DNA from: Triplophysa rosa
Lineage: Eukaryota; Chordata; Actinopteri; Cypriniformes; Nemacheilidae
Direction: 5' to 3'
Assembly: GCF_024868665.1 (NCBI RefSeq)
Contig: NC_079890.1
Span: 39,537,773-39,601,772 of the forward strand
DNA length: 64,000 nt
A program made the position numbers and the translations under genes. A model generated the notes under the pieces. It was given only the letters and a program-made list of their open reading frames with translations. It searched no databases and had not been told where the DNA came from. Position 1 is the stretch's first letter; the number at the start of each line of letters is the position of its first letter. Positions 10,901-22,479 of the stretch are shown piece by piece.

Positions 10901-13015
10901 TCCGTTGCCTTGCTACACTTAGAAATATTCCTCTGATCACACCTGCTGATGCCTTTAAAGTTTGCAGGATCATCATCTTCTTGTGTGGATTTACTGTCAT
11001 ATTAGTTGATGAACTGAATACTGACACCTGCTGTCCTGGAGTGTGAAGAGAACAGACCACACTACATTTATACAGTGATGTCTGGACTCTGGAGGAGGTA
11101 TTTGTATAACATTTGGTTCCCTCAGGTTGTGTTGTGCAGGTTGTTTTTTCTGCGGGAGAAATGGAAAGGATTTTGTTTTGTTTATCAGCTCTTCATTTTA
11201 AGGTTAAATTGGTATTTAGGCTAGGGTGATGGGGCTAGTTTTTGGTTTCTCTACCAGGCAGGACCTTAAACATTCGCGAGCAATGATGAACAACTGCAAA
11301 ATTAACACAATACAAAAAGACGAATGTTTTGGCTAAGAAAACATTACAAACTGCTCTTTCACCTGCATACACACACAGATAAGTGATCTACCCAGGCCTT
11401 CATCGAAACCAAGGTTTCTGTCACTCACAGCAGCTACAAATTTCAGCAATGAACTGGTACATGTTGTTTATGGCCTAATATCCTCTGTGTTGCAACAGTG
11501 CATTCATTTAATTGCATTTTAATTGGTTAAAGCTTAACTTTTGTTAATAAACTGTATTTAAAATAGATTATTTTAAATGCAGTTTTTTAATTAAATATAT
11601 ATTGAAATAAATATCGTTATCAATCAATATAGAAAAAAACTATCGAGTTTACTTTTTTGCCATATCGCCCAGCCCTATTTTAGATTCATAGACGTAATTT
11701 GCGGGTGGATGGGTTATTGTACTTATTGTAAGAAATAAAAATATGGAGTGTCTATTTACCTTGCAAGTAGCCCGCTTTGTAAGCAGAGGCTATTTATACT
11801 AACTCCGCCCATCAGGTTCAGATTGGAATAAACAAAATGTAAGAAAGGCACAAGAATATTAACTGCTCCGGTGGCGTAGAGCGTAAAGCATGTGTTACCT
11901 ACTTCATGTCGTCGTGGGTTCGGGACTGCTGAACCTTTTCCCTGTCACATATCAGATTGTAAAGGTATTTATTTTTAATAAAATGATGAAAATATTTGAA
12001 AATGGCTGTTCAAGTCATACATGTACCAAACATTTTGCGCTTAATTGCACTTTGATGCTATATATTCATCCTTATTGTTCTCGACATGCGGTTGCTATCG
12101 TCTATTGCAAGATTAATTACATTTTGATACTTGATAGAAAACTCCAATAAATGGAAAGTCACAACTTTGTAGTTTCATGAGTTCAAAACAAAATTTAGAA
12201 AGTTTGTTGTATATTTGTAGCCTATCAGGCAATGCCCGTAGTAATTAGTGAAAATAAGATTTTTTAAAGATATTATTTTCCATCTGTTTCCCCTGTATAC
12301 TTGAATGTTTGTCCTCATTAGCAGGGGGTTCCCAAACTCTCAATCCTTGACCCACCGACAGGTCATCTGTCTCAAACACCAAATTCTTAACATGGGGAAA
12401 ACACACATTCGTTTCAGTAGTTTTTGTTTCATCACAAATTAATATGTTTATTTACGTACGGCAACACCATCCTTACATATAATAAAGCACAACATGCTTT
12501 AAATGATCTATTGATGAAAACATGATATAGTTTAAAAACAAATGGAAGCACATCTAATATGTGATGTGAAAATTTAGAATAGTGAGTTGAGCGGATTCGA
12601 ACCTGCTTCACAGCAGTGTCAATATTACTTGTCATGCGTCTTTCACACTAACGTTACACCACTGAATCCGTCGATACAGCGGCGCAGTTTTTATACTGTT
12701 TTCTAGAGGAGTCACCTACATGTTTCGCGCTTGTGACGCCCATGAATATTCCCAACGAGTTCTTACAGAAACAATTTATTAAAGTATTGTTTGTGTCGTC
12801 TTTGTCCCCACCACTTTTCAAAACAAAGTTACGCCACTGTATAGAATGGTTTGAGCATCAATAAGATGGTGTGTTATGTTGAGAGCCCGGTGTTGTGGGC
12901 TACTCCTGGTGAAGAAGTCCAGGGCCACTTCTTAGTTCTAGACCACCCCTGGCTGGAATGATGGTGTTGAAGACTGAACTCAACCCCACAAAATGGATAA
13001 ACATTTTTTTGCAGC
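10900..13015. other. Unassigned repeat-rich stretch
   Basis: 11630-11690 ends in TTGCCATATCGCCCAGCCCTA, a hAT-like terminus. tRNA-like promoter remnants lie near 11866-11935 (box-B-like GGGTTCGGGAC) and, in minus orientation, 12590-12665 (box B GGTTCGAATCC), suggesting decayed SINE heads. No protein gene supported. Confidence 0.35.
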
Positions 13016-13019
13016 TCAG

Positions 13020-13230
13020 TTTTAATAGCTTGACTGTTACATTTACGACATTGTTAACAGATTTTAAAAGCAAAGTACAGATATGAGCAATAAGAGTAAA
13101 TAAAATCTCTAATCAGGGTTTAAAAGGGATATCACGTGTATAAAATGAAATGCTATGAGACGTACTAATTATGATATTGTTGATCCATTGACCCATGACA
13201 CACTAATGTTGTTCTATACACTTTATCTCA
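13020..13230. repeat. 3' flank repeat of lectin gene 2 unit
   Basis: Similar to 31690-31870 and, in its last part, to bases about 31-110 (shared GTTGATCCATTGAC and GTTGTTCTA.ACACTTTATCTCA). It marks the end of the second lectin unit. Confidence 0.65.
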
Positions 13231-13270
13231 ACAATGCTGTCAAGAGCATGCCAAACCAGCAGGTGGCGAT

Positions 13271-13422
13271 ATTTACATTTACATTCATGCATTTGGCAGA
13301 CGCTTTTATCCAAAGTGACTTACATTGCATTATCCTATACATTTGTATTTGAGTATGTGCAATCCCTGGGATCGAACCCATGACCTTGGCCTTGCTAGCG
13401 CCATGCTCTAACCACTGAGCCT
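13271..13422 (-). mobile_element. tRNA-derived SINE with LINE-like tail
   Basis: On the minus strand it starts with a tRNA-like head: box A around GCTCAGTGGTTAGAGC (complement of 13405-13420) and box B GGTTCGATCCC (complement of 13368-13378). It ends with AAGTCACTTTGGATAAAAGC, GTCTGCCAAATGCATGAATG and an AAATGT tail. That tail is shared with the LINE at 32461-33837, as expected of a SINE using that LINE's machinery. Not a functional tRNA gene: no cloverleaf beyond the head. Confidence 0.8.
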
Positions 13423-13881
13423 CAGGTTATAACCCTAACCATAGAGCTGTGTTGGCCAACCAGAAGCCTGGAATCTGACCTCACACAAAGGAGATAGCGG
13501 CTGCATTTCAACATCATACGCCGATTTCCGGTTTCACCCTGTACATGGCAACTCTGAAACCAGTTCTGAAATCTTCATCCTGGCAGGAGTTTTCAAAATA
13601 GTTTTGTTTCAGTGACTGGGTAGTGTGTTTGCATGTGGACGAACGGCCAAACCGCATATAAAAGCTACCGTTTTGAAAATACCTGTGTTCTGATATGAAT
13701 TATGATAGTCTGATATGAATTATTTTGATTCATAATGATTTTAAACCACACAGTATATACAGTATATTATAACCTGCTCAGCTACTTTGCACTGATCAAA
13801 TTAATAAAGGAGGTCACATTTCGGGTATGGGTCACCATATCTGACAAATAGGTCACTTTCACATACATTGAATTGAGTCAC

Positions 13882-14277
13882 TGTGACGAGTCACCCCTTG
13901 CACAATCGGCATCGCCATGGAGACGAAGGAAATCAGAGCGGCACACCTGCCGGTCATCAGCGCCTCATGCATAGCCGCTGGTGAGCAACGTCTCCCCACG
14001 CCAGAGATCTCACTCAAGCCATCTCTCTTGTGTTTTCAGGCTCCGACGACTAGAGACCGGCAGGAACGCCCACGTCGTCACCGAATGCGGCAGCTGGACA
14101 GGCCGGCCCAACGACTCGTCCCTCCCAGAGCTCTGGAAGGTGGTGGAATCCCCTCCGTGGACCGACGAAGCTCCATACTCTCCTTTATCCTTCGTCTCCC
14201 CTGGGAGATCAATAAACTTACCCTCCGGGGCTATACTTCGCCATTTCTGTGTACGTGTCGTTGCTCTGCCTGTCACA
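13882..14277 (+). mobile_element. Solo LTR (396 bp) with GTCAC target duplication
   Basis: Starts TGTGACGAGTCACC and ends TGCCTGTCACA. GTCAC flanks both sides (13877-13881 and 14278-14282). An AATAAA polyA signal lies near 14210. It is GC-rich against AT-rich neighbours. It inserted downstream of lectin gene 2. Family not identified. Confidence 0.8.
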
Positions 14278-14439
14278 GTCACATACATTGGTTCAGTCAG
14301 GTATGACACAGATTTAACATCAATAAACATTCACAATATGAGAGTTTAGATTGGCAATGTACACACACACACACACAAACATAAACAGAACATGTCCTGC
14401 AATGTTTTGAAATAAATAAATGATCTAAATCACATTTAC

Positions 14440-14922
14440 CCGTTCCATAGACCTCCACCTCACAAAGAGAGAGACGCTAGACTGTAGGCATGACCACACT
14501 AACATAACTCCCCACCATCCCATTACATGAGAAAATACTCGATATACCGACTTGAAGATTGGGAATTACAGCACATCTAGAGAGAGAAGTCAATCAAAAA
14601 ATCAATCAACCAACGAAAAGTGTTGAAGTGATTTCATGAATAACTTCACCTAGGATTGTTGTTTCCCAGTGAGTTTCCAATACGAATCTCTGCTCCACTG
14701 GTTTGATCAGTAAAACCATCTCTTCTGTTACTGATGATCACTGTACTGATCTCATAATCACCCAGAAGATCCAGCCTCCACCACGGATTACTCTCAGATG
14801 ATGTAAGTGAGCAGGATGGGGCGAGATCAAGTCTTTATCTTTTAGACCATCTTTGGCGTTTGCAGCTACATTGGTGGAGTGGGTAGATGAGTGTGTAGCC
14901 GTTCCTTTCAATGCCAAATTCT
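14440..14922 (-). pseudogene. Lectin gene 2, second F-type domain (dead)
   Basis: Exon 5 (14650-14922) has acceptor TCG instead of TAG at 14923-14925, a 2-base insertion near 14840 that shifts the frame, and a 9-base deletion before GNSLGNNN. Exon 6 (14440-14576) carries TAG at 14477-14479 in the otherwise conserved [14 protein letters not shown] stretch. Sequence is closest to gene 1 domain III in its first half. Confidence 0.85.
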
Positions 14923-14954
14923 CGAAAAAATTATTATTATTTCCAATAATCAGA

Positions 14955-15075
14955 GTAATCAGAATCAGAAGAGCTTTATTGCCAAGTGTGCTTGCACACA
15001 CAAGGAATTTTCTTTGGTGTTGGAAGCTTCTAGTACAGACATTCAACACAATGACAATACAAATATAAATATACA
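14955..15075. repeat. LINE-tail-like interspersed repeat
   Basis: Block AGAATCAGAAGAGCTTTATT followed by GCCAAGTGTGCTTGCACACA and AAGGAATTTTCTTTGGTG, a common fish repeat tail. Non-coding. Confidence 0.45.
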
Positions 15076-15358
15076 ATCGATCCAGTACTTAATATAAAGA
15101 CTTAATATCCTGTTTAATAATAAGGACTTAATATCATGTTTACAAACCTCTTCTCTCCCGTTTGCATGTATTTGTACTGTAATTATTCGGATTATTTGCT
15201 ATACATGTAATACACATCACAAACAAAGATCTCAGATACAGTAGCTGCGTATTGGCTATCGTTTGAATTTGCGTCAAATGAAGAACAGCTTTCCTTGGAC
15301 GTGTTTCATAGTTATTCGACGTTGTGGTAAATATATAGAGATATGATGAAAATGCCTC

Positions 15359-15832
15359 TGTCATGAAACACTAGGGAAGAACCCAATTGCAGGCAGCGAG
15401 GATGAAGGGGTTAACAAGACTTTAATAATAAAACAACGAACAAAACAAAAACCCACGATGGGGAAAAACAAGACACGTTAAATGGGAAACACAGGAACAT
15501 AGACTGATTACACTAAAGTAACAAAGACTAAATACAACACTAGACATGACTACAATAAACTCACACTAAACTAAACTAAACTTACTTTGACATGGGAAAT
15601 ATCCTCCACGGAGAAACATGCACAGAGGTATAAACACAGGTAAGCACGAGATACTAACACACACAATGACCGAACACAGGACAATGAAACATGAGGACTA
15701 TTTAAAGGGGAGCAAATCAAGAGGGAACAGGTGCGGGACATGAACTAATAACAAGACGAAAGGGCGGGAACAGAGACAAGGACCGGAGAGAGTACCAAGA
15801 AAGACAAGACATGATGAGGCAGAATCACGACA
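15359..15832 (-). mobile_element. Solo LTR of the TGTCATG family (474 bp), GCCTC target duplication
   Basis: Starts TGTCATGAAACAC and ends GCAGAATCACGACA. GCCTC occurs on both sides (15354-15358, 15833-15837). It is in reverse orientation to the LTRs at 16850, sharing the AATAAA region and GGGAACAGGTG-type blocks. Confidence 0.8.
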
Positions 15833-16054
15833 GCCTCAGCAACGGTTGTGTAGTACTGTCATCGTGTTCATGCTGTCTCTGGATGAGAGGTAGACTGCTG
15901 GTAGCGAGTTTTGCTGATGATGTTTTCTACAATCATGAGCTTAATCACATTATTTAAATCCATTGTTGTGTATATGAGGTAAAGTGTAATCCGAATATTG
16001 CCAAAATCTCATTGTAATGACATTATGAGGGTGCATGCAAACTTAGTCATTGAC

Positions 16055-16618
16055 TTAAAGGGGTCATATGGCGCGAACAAGTGTTGTTCTGTGTCTTTGG
16101 TGTGTTATAAGTTGCTCATGCATGTATTAGACACATAAAATTGCTAAATGAAAGTGTGATAAAAGATGCATTCTATGTAAAAGCGAATGCTCACCCAGAC
16201 CTGCCTGAAACGCCTCGTGTAACCACACCCCCACAAATCTACCTCAGTTGGTGGTATGATTTGACTAAAACCGCCCAAATGTATACACAAGTAAGATGGG
16301 CGTACCTGTCAGTACAACTGAAGAGGAACCTGATGTTCCAAATATGGTCAGAGGTGTTACATTTCCCTCACACGCTTGCAGTATTCCACCAATCACTACG
16401 CACTGGTGAACTGGCCAATCATAGCACACCTCGCTATTCAGAGCCATAAGCTTTGTCAAAAATCTGTGTGTTTCAGAGAGGCGGAGCAAAGAGGAGATAC
16501 AAACATGCACGGTATGTGGAAAATACAACGTTTTTGAACTTTAAATCGTGTAGACACATTGCATTACATCTAAAACAAACGATAATATTCATTTCAGCCA
16601 TGTCATATCAACCTTTAA
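16055..16618 (+). mobile_element. Non-autonomous DNA element, copy B with both ends
   Basis: Left end TTAAAGGGGTCATATGGCG, right end (complement) TTAAAGGTTGATATGACATG, so termini are inverted repeats starting at TTAA. The interior matches copy A at 2352-2734. No transposase frame. Confidence 0.7.
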
Positions 16619-17365
16619 AAGTGCTTAGATGTGCTGTGTTTGTTGCCATGTTGGACACAAAAATGGCGGTGAGCAGGTTTGACTCTGATTTAACTGGTCA
16701 AAAAATGTTAACAGTAGAGTTTGGAATTGGATTTCTACACGTACTACAATCTTTCATAAAAAATATAGAATAGAATAGTTTTTATTATCATTGTACAGCT
16801 GTACAACAAAAGTTAAGCTCTATCTGTACACATAGTAACATACACAAATTGTCATGGTTCTGCCCATCTTGTCTTGCTTTTCTTGATCGTGTGGCAGAGC
16901 CATGGCAGAACCTCTTGTTTCATGTGGAGGGAGGTAATTTTGGCCCTTATGGCTCGTTATACTCTCTCCAGGTCTCGTCATTGTTCCTGCCTCTTATTTC
17001 CTCGTTAGTGCTCGTTATTAGTTCATGCCCCACACCTGTTACCTCTTGATTTATCCCCTTTATAATGCCCTTGTGTTTTCTGTCCCGTGCTGGTTCATTG
17101 TGTGTGTCATATGTAGTGAGTTCCTGTCTTGTCAGTATAGTTTAGATATTTTGTATTTAATTCAAGTGTTGTCTTAGTCTGGTTAGGTGTTGTTTGTCCT
17201 TGTCCCTGATGTCATGTTTTATACCCGTGTGCTTTGTTGTTTTACCCCCACGAGGGTTTTTGTTTTGTTTATTATTTATTAAAGTTTGTGTTAACTCCTT
17301 ACCCGCTGTCAGCGATTCGGTCCTCTGTCCTTGTATCTTTGTCCTCACCACCCACATTCATGACA

Positions 17366-17948
17366 GAATGAACCAGCCCAAATCAGGACCCAGCAGACAG
17401 AGGGATCAGTGTGGGGTGGTTGATGCCACCGGGTTCCCCTCCAGGGTCGAGGCCGCTGGACTCCCTTTCAGAGTCAGGGCTGCCGGGCTCCCTTCCAGGG
17501 TCCAGGCTGCCGGGTTCCCGTCCAGGGTCGAGGCTGCCGGGCTCCCCTCCAGGTTCAAGGCCGTCGGATTCCCCTCCAGGGTTGAGGCCGCCGGTGTCCT
17601 GTCCCGCCACAGATCCCTGCCGGCATCCCAACCGGTACCCAGGCCTGTCCAGTCAACACCCCTTCCTATGTGTTGTTCCGGTCCCGCCGGCGATCCAGCC
17701 GGTGTCCTAGTTGCTGCCCAGCTGCCAGAGAGCGCTGCCCAGCCACCGACATCCTGTCCTGTCAACGCCCAGCCCTGCTTAGCCAGTTGCCCAGCCGGCA
17801 TCCTGTCTGTGTGTCAGCCGGCAATCCTGTCCGTGTGTCAGCCGGCAATCCTGTCCGTGTGTCAGCCGGCAATCCTGTCCGTGTGTCAGCCGGCAATCCT
17901 GTCTGTGTGTCAGCCGGCAATCCTGTCCGTGTGTCAGCCGGCAATCCT
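17366..17948 (+). repeat. Internal region of the TGTCATG element: 27-bp and 24-bp tandem repeats
   Basis: About 17449-17590 holds five to six degenerate copies of a 27-bp unit (GGCTGCCGGGCTCCCTTCCA core). 17803-17948 holds six copies of a 24-bp unit (CTGTCCGTGTGTCAGCCGGC core). Both are multiples of three and open in several frames, so the array can lengthen without breaking a frame. No domain recognised; coding is possible but unproven. Confidence 0.75.
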
Positions 17949-20400
17949 CACCTCAACTCAACTCAACTTTATTTATATAACGCTTTTTACAATTTTCATT
18001 GTTACAAAGGAGCTGTACATGAGACATATTGACTATAAGCAAAACAATTAAAGTTGTACCTGTAAAAACAAGAAAAAGTTGAAAACACAGAAGACAGACA
18101 CACCCACATACAAAACACCCCACACACACAATATGCACACGTACTAACACACATAGACATAGACATAGACACACACACGCGGACACGCACGCACACACTA
18201 ACACACACGTAAACAGACAAGTATGCGCACACACACAGACACGCACGCACACACACACACGCTCAGTGAAAGCACACATTTAAGATAAAGGAGAGAGAAG
18301 CACAGGTCAAATATAACAGACTATAAATTCCTATATGCAATATTAATTAAGTAAAACTTTAAGATTCTAAAGCAGCCCCCCGGTCAGGCAGATAGTGCAA
18401 AAACAGTATGCAAACGGTGGCGAGGAACCCAAACCATAATCAAGAAAAAAAAACTCAGGAGAACCCAGGCCCAACAAGGGGATTCCAGTTCCCCTCTGGC
18501 AAAAGCTGCTGCCTCCGCACAAGCTCCAGAGAGCTTGCACAACAAGGCTAAATAAAATAAATAAACTTACTAATGAGGTAAATTATAGTTTAAGATTATC
18601 ATTAATAATCTAATAGCATTTGAAATTTTGTGGTGAAGACGTGTCAAGTGACCGCGTCCTTCTTTATCCAGCTCTATCATCTCAGCTCTTGTCAGGTCTC
18701 CGCTCTACCATCAGGTCAGGCCATGAACTGCATCCTGCTCGCTGTGGTAACCTTGGAACAATGAGACAAGACTGGCTGAGAGTAGAGTACTGTTCTGTAC
18801 TCTTTGATGCAACAAGTACATCAGTTGTGTTTTTGGTTCCGGTTGATCTAACTAATGCAGCCTAAACCCTCTGAAGATTTATATTATGGAAGAGTAGTGT
18901 ATGCAAGATTAAAAAGATGCGTCTTTAGTCTAGATTTAAACTGACAGAGTGTGTCTGCCTCCCGGACAGTGCAGGGAAGACTATTCCAAAGTTTAGGCGC
19001 TAGATAGGAAAAGGATCTACCACCTGCACTTGATTTTGAAATTCTAGGTATTACCAACTGACAGGACGCCTGAGAGCGTAATGCACGTGAAGGACTGTAA
19101 TACAAAAGGAGTTCATTCAAGTACTGAGGAGCTAAACCATGTAAGGCTTTATAGGTAATAAGCAAGATTTTAAAGTTAACGCGATGCTTTATAGGTAACC
19201 AGTGCAAGGTTGACAGAACCGGGCTAATATGTTCATACTTTTTTGTACGTGTAAGAACTCGAGCTGCCGCGTTTTGGACCAGTTGGAGTTTTTGTAATAA
19301 GCCTGCAGGGCAACCACCTAACAGTGCATTACAGTAATCTAGTCTTGATGTCATGAATGCATGAATTAACTTCTCTGCATCTGAGATTGACAGCATATGA
19401 CGTAGTTTAGATATATTCTTAAGATGGAAAAACGCAATTTTACAGGTGTTGGCGACGTGGCTCTCAAATGACAGATTACTATCGAATAGAACGCCAAGAT
19501 TCTTTGCTGACGACGAGGGTTTTATGGAACATCCGTCAATAGTTAAACAGTATTCTTGGTTGTTACTTATAGCAGTTTTCGGTCCAATAAGTAACACTTC
19601 CGTTTTGTCCGAGTTCAGTAATAAAAAGTTGTTACTCATCCAGTTTTTTATATCGACTATGCATTCCATTATTCGATGGAACTGCTGTGTTTCATGAGGC
19701 TTCGAGGAAATATAAAGTTGAGTATCATCAGCATAACAGTGAAAGCTAACTCCGTGTCGCTTTATTATATCTCCTAGAGGTAGCATGTATAATGCGAAGA
19801 GCAGAGGCCCTAAGACTGAGCCCTGTGGTACACCGTACTGGACTTGCGATTTGCGTGACACCTCATTGTTTATTGCTACAAATTGAAAACGGTCGGATAA
19901 ATAAGATTTAAACCATTTCAAAGCTATTCCCTTAATGCCGACATAATTTTCGAGTCTATGTAGGAGTGTGCTGTGGTCAATGGTATCGAATGCAGCACTA
20001 AGGTCTAGCAGCACCAATAACGAGATACAACCTCGGTCAGACGCCAATAGCAGATCATTTGTAACTCTGATCAAAGCAGTCTCTGTACTGTGACATGCTC
20101 TAAATCCAGACTGGAATTCTTCATTGATGTCATTCCTTTGGAGGAAGGAGCATAATTGAGTTGAAACTACTTTTTCCAGAACTTTAGATATGAAAGGTAG
20201 ATTCGATATAGGCCTGTAGTTCCTTAGTTCTCTAGGGTCGAGTTGGGGTTTTTTGACAAGGGGCCTTATAACAGCCACCTTATATGCTTTAGGCACATGT
20301 CCTAATGTCAGAGATGAGTTAATAATACCAAGAAGAGGATCTATAATTTCTGGGAGCATCTCTTTCAGTAGATTTGTAGGTATAGGGTCTAGCATGCATG
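17949..20400 (-). mobile_element. 5'-truncated L2/CR1-clade LINE nested in the LTR element
   Basis: Coding 18884-20398 on the minus strand, then about 0.9 kb of 3' UTR with a GT-rich stretch and the tail (CTCAA)n at 17949-17970. It is flanked by a 23-bp direct repeat (17926-17948 and 20401-20423, one mismatch). This could be the target duplication, but it lies within the host minisatellite. Confidence 0.85.
18884..20398 (-). CDS. LINE reverse transcriptase, C-terminal part
   Basis: About 505 codons open to TAA at the end. Motifs: [39 protein letters not shown] (catalytic YADD), SSAKNLGVLFD, ITSRLDY-type block and a C-terminal HWLPIKHRVNFK. By eye, protein-identical to residues about 483-987 of the ORF at 57353-60316, implying very recent copying. 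The endonuclease and ORF1 are missing through 5' truncation. The first residues of the frame (before LDPIPTNLL) come from the host minisatellite. Confidence 0.9.
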   Translation of the reverse strand, partial: CMLDPIPTNLLKEMLPEIIDPLLGIINSSLTLGHVPKAYKVAVIRPLVKKPQLDPRELRNYRPISNLPFISKVLEKVVSTQLCSFLQRNDINEEFQSGFRACHSTETALIRVTNDLLLASDRGCISLLVLLDLSAAFDTIDHSTLLHRLENYVGIKGIALKWFKSYLSDRFQFVAINNEVSRKSQVQYGVPQGSVLGPLLFALYMLPLGDIIKRHGVSFHCYADDTQLYISSKPHETQQFHRIMECIVDIKNWMSNNFLLLNSDKTEVLLIGPKTAISNNQEYCLTIDGCSIKPSSSAKNLGVLFDSNLSFESHVANTCKIAFFHLKNISKLRHMLSISDAEKLIHAFMTSRLDYCNALLGGCPAGLLQKLQLVQNAAARVLTRTKKYEHISPVLSTLHWLPIKHRVNFKILLITYKALHGLAPQYLNELLLYYSPSRALRSQASCQLVIPRISKSSAGGRSFSYLAPKLWNSLPCTVREADTLCQFKSRLKTHLFNLAYTTLP

Positions 20401-21119
20401 TCCGTGTGTCAGCTGGCAATCCTGTCCGTGTCGTTGTGTGGACTTCCCCCTTGGACTTGTGTTTTTGTATATTAGTTATGTTGCCCTGTTCTTGGTTTTG
20501 TCGCTGTCTGTCCAGTCCTGTTTGTCCCCTTGAGGAGCGTCAGGTTGCCGCTCCTTAAGGAGGGGATTCTGTCATGGTTCTGCCCATCTTGTCTTGCTTT
20601 TCTTGATCGTGTGGCAGAGCCATGGCAGAACCTCTTGTTTCATGTGGAGGGAGGTAATTGTGGCCCATATGGCTCGCCAAACTCTCTCCAGGTCTCGTCA
20701 TTGTTCCTGCTCTCTTGTTTCCTCGTTAGTGCTCGTTATTAGTTCATGCCCCACACCTGTTACCTCTTGATTTATCCCCTTTATAATGCCCTTGTGTTTT
20801 ATGTCCTGTGCTGGTTCATTGTGTGTGTCATATGTAGTGAGTTCCTGTCTTGTCAGTGTAGTTTAGTTATTTTGTATTTAATTCAAGTGTTGTCTTAGTC
20901 TGGTTAGGTGTAGTTAGTCCTTGTCCCTGATGTCATGTTTTATACCCGTGTGCTTTGTTGTTTTACCGTCACATGGGTTTTTGTTTCATTTATCAAAGTT
21001 TGTGTTAACCCCTTACCTGCTGTCTGCGGTTGGGTTCTCTGTCCTTGTATCTTTGTCCTCACCACCCACGTTCATGACACAAATTGTACACAAATGTATT
21101 TCCCTTTCTGTCGGTCTCT

Positions 21120-21278
21120 CGACATTGTGTCGAGCCGACAGATGGGGTTCGTCCCTGAGAACCAATCGCTTCCGACTTCTTAGAAAAGGCCAATGAAATT
21201 GGTGAATGAAATTTGCATGCCGGACTCCGCCCCTGGATATCCGGGTATAAAAGGGAGACTGCATGCCTCATTCATTCA
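21120..21278 (+). promoter_or_regulatory. Left inverted repeat of the DIRS-like element with TATA box
   Basis: Contains GGGTATAAAAGGGAGAC at about 21243-21259, an excellent TATA context about 30 bp before a likely start. The reversed copy at the right end (25950-25975) carries the same TATA facing inward. Confidence 0.6.
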
Positions 21279-21900
21279 CCTTTTGTTCTTCGGAGCCTCT
21301 CATGATCAACAGACTTCGCTACAAATAGCAACTACAAGACTGTCGGTTCTACGACGTGGTGCAGCGGACTGTCCCTTCCTGCGGCGACTTCCCCTGGGCG
21401 TCTCGGCGGTTCCAGAAGTGTTCGAGTTTTTTCTCTAAAAGAGCAAATTTCTCCAGCGTGGCATGTCCACACTTGTGGTCCAGGAGAGACACCTCTGTCT
21501 GAACCTTGCACAGATGAGTAATGCCGAGAAAGTACGCTTTCTCGACGCACCCATCTCGCAAGGGGGGGCTGTTTGGTTATACGGTCGAGCCGCAGTTCTC
21601 GACAGTAAAGGAGCAGACAGAGGATATCAAGTATATCCTCCCCAGCCGCGACTCGACAGCCCTCTGGCCGCCGAGATCCCATGCACCGTCTGCTTCCCAG
21701 CAGCCCTGGTGGCCTGGAGACCACCACCCCATCAGCAGCCGCGGCGGAAGCCAAAGCGGCCCTCATGGGAAGACCCTAGGGAGATCGAGATTACCTTCGG
21801 GCCCGACCCCAGCCATTCCATCGCAGGTTGGTCGATCCGGGACGGTTCCTGCCCTGTCCCAACAGCCCACTTCTAAGAGTTTTCTCTCTCTCTGGGCGTT

Positions 21901-22312
21901 TATCACAGCCGCTCTCACCCTCTACACGACGGTGTTCGGCAACTCGACGTTGCGTCATGGCGAGACCCAATGTCGAGGATAATCAGCAGCCTAAGCACTC
22001 TCAATCGACGGTGCGTTGTGCCACATCATCGTCTGGGTATTATCACAGCCGCTCTCACCCTCTACACGACGGTGTTCGGCAACTCGACGTTGCGTCATGG
22101 CGAGACCCAATGTCGAGGTTAATCAGCAGCCTAAGCACTCTCAATCGATGGTGCGTTGTGCCACATCATCGTCTGGGTATTATCACAGACGACTCTCACC
22201 CTCTACACGATGGTGTTCGGCAACTCGACGTTGCGGCAAGACCCAATGTCGAGGATAATCATCAGCCTAAGCACTCTCATTCGATGGTGCGTTGTGCTAC
22301 ATCATCGCCAGG
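21901..22312 (+). repeat. Three tandem 133-140 bp repeats in the DIRS-like element
   Basis: Units start at 21901, 22041 and 22181 with TATCACAG..GACTCTCACC or GCTCTCACCCTCTACACG and share TGTTCGGCAACTCGACGTTG. The first two are 140 bp; the third is shorter. They lie in the presumed gag region upstream of the reverse transcriptase. Confidence 0.9.
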
Positions 22313-22479
22313 CAGGTAAAACTGCAGAGCCGATCTCCTCTCTGGGGGCCCCCCCATGGCGAGGGATCCGCACGGCCAGCCATCGAACCACCCCCGGGAG
22401 GTCGATGAAGGAGAACGTACCCCTAGCCTACCTGTCTCTGTCCCTGGGAGCCTGACAAGAGCTTCCCAAATCCGTCACG

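Larger units (their letters stand above)
16850..21079 (+). mobile_element. Two-LTR non-autonomous retrotransposon of the TGTCATG family
   Basis: Left LTR 16850-17365, right LTR 20570-21079, both starting TGTCATGGTTCTGCCCATC and ending TTCATGACA. CAAAT flanks both sides (16845-16849, 21080-21084). A polypurine tract (AAGGAGGGGATTC) abuts the right LTR at 20557-20569. The interior, without the nested LINE, is only about 0.75 kb and carries a repetitive Pro/Gly/Ser-rich frame with no protease, reverse transcriptase or integrase, so it must depend on a partner element. No convincing primer binding site was seen. Confidence 0.85.

Noticed and set aside
13368..13420. Possible tRNA gene on the minus strand
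   Set aside because: Boxes A and B are present but no complete cloverleaf; the downstream LINE-like tail shows it is a SINE.
17803..17948. Regular repeats with spacing, considered as a CRISPR array
   Set aside because: Units are directly adjacent 24-bp minisatellite copies without spacers, in a vertebrate genome.
17194..18051. 285-codon open frame across an LTR boundary
   Set aside because: It starts inside the left LTR, crosses two minisatellites and ends in the nested LINE tail, so it cannot be one gene. Only the internal repeat part might code.
20399..20419. N-terminal residues MPADTRT before the nested LINE RT
   Set aside because: They come from the host minisatellite, not from the LINE.
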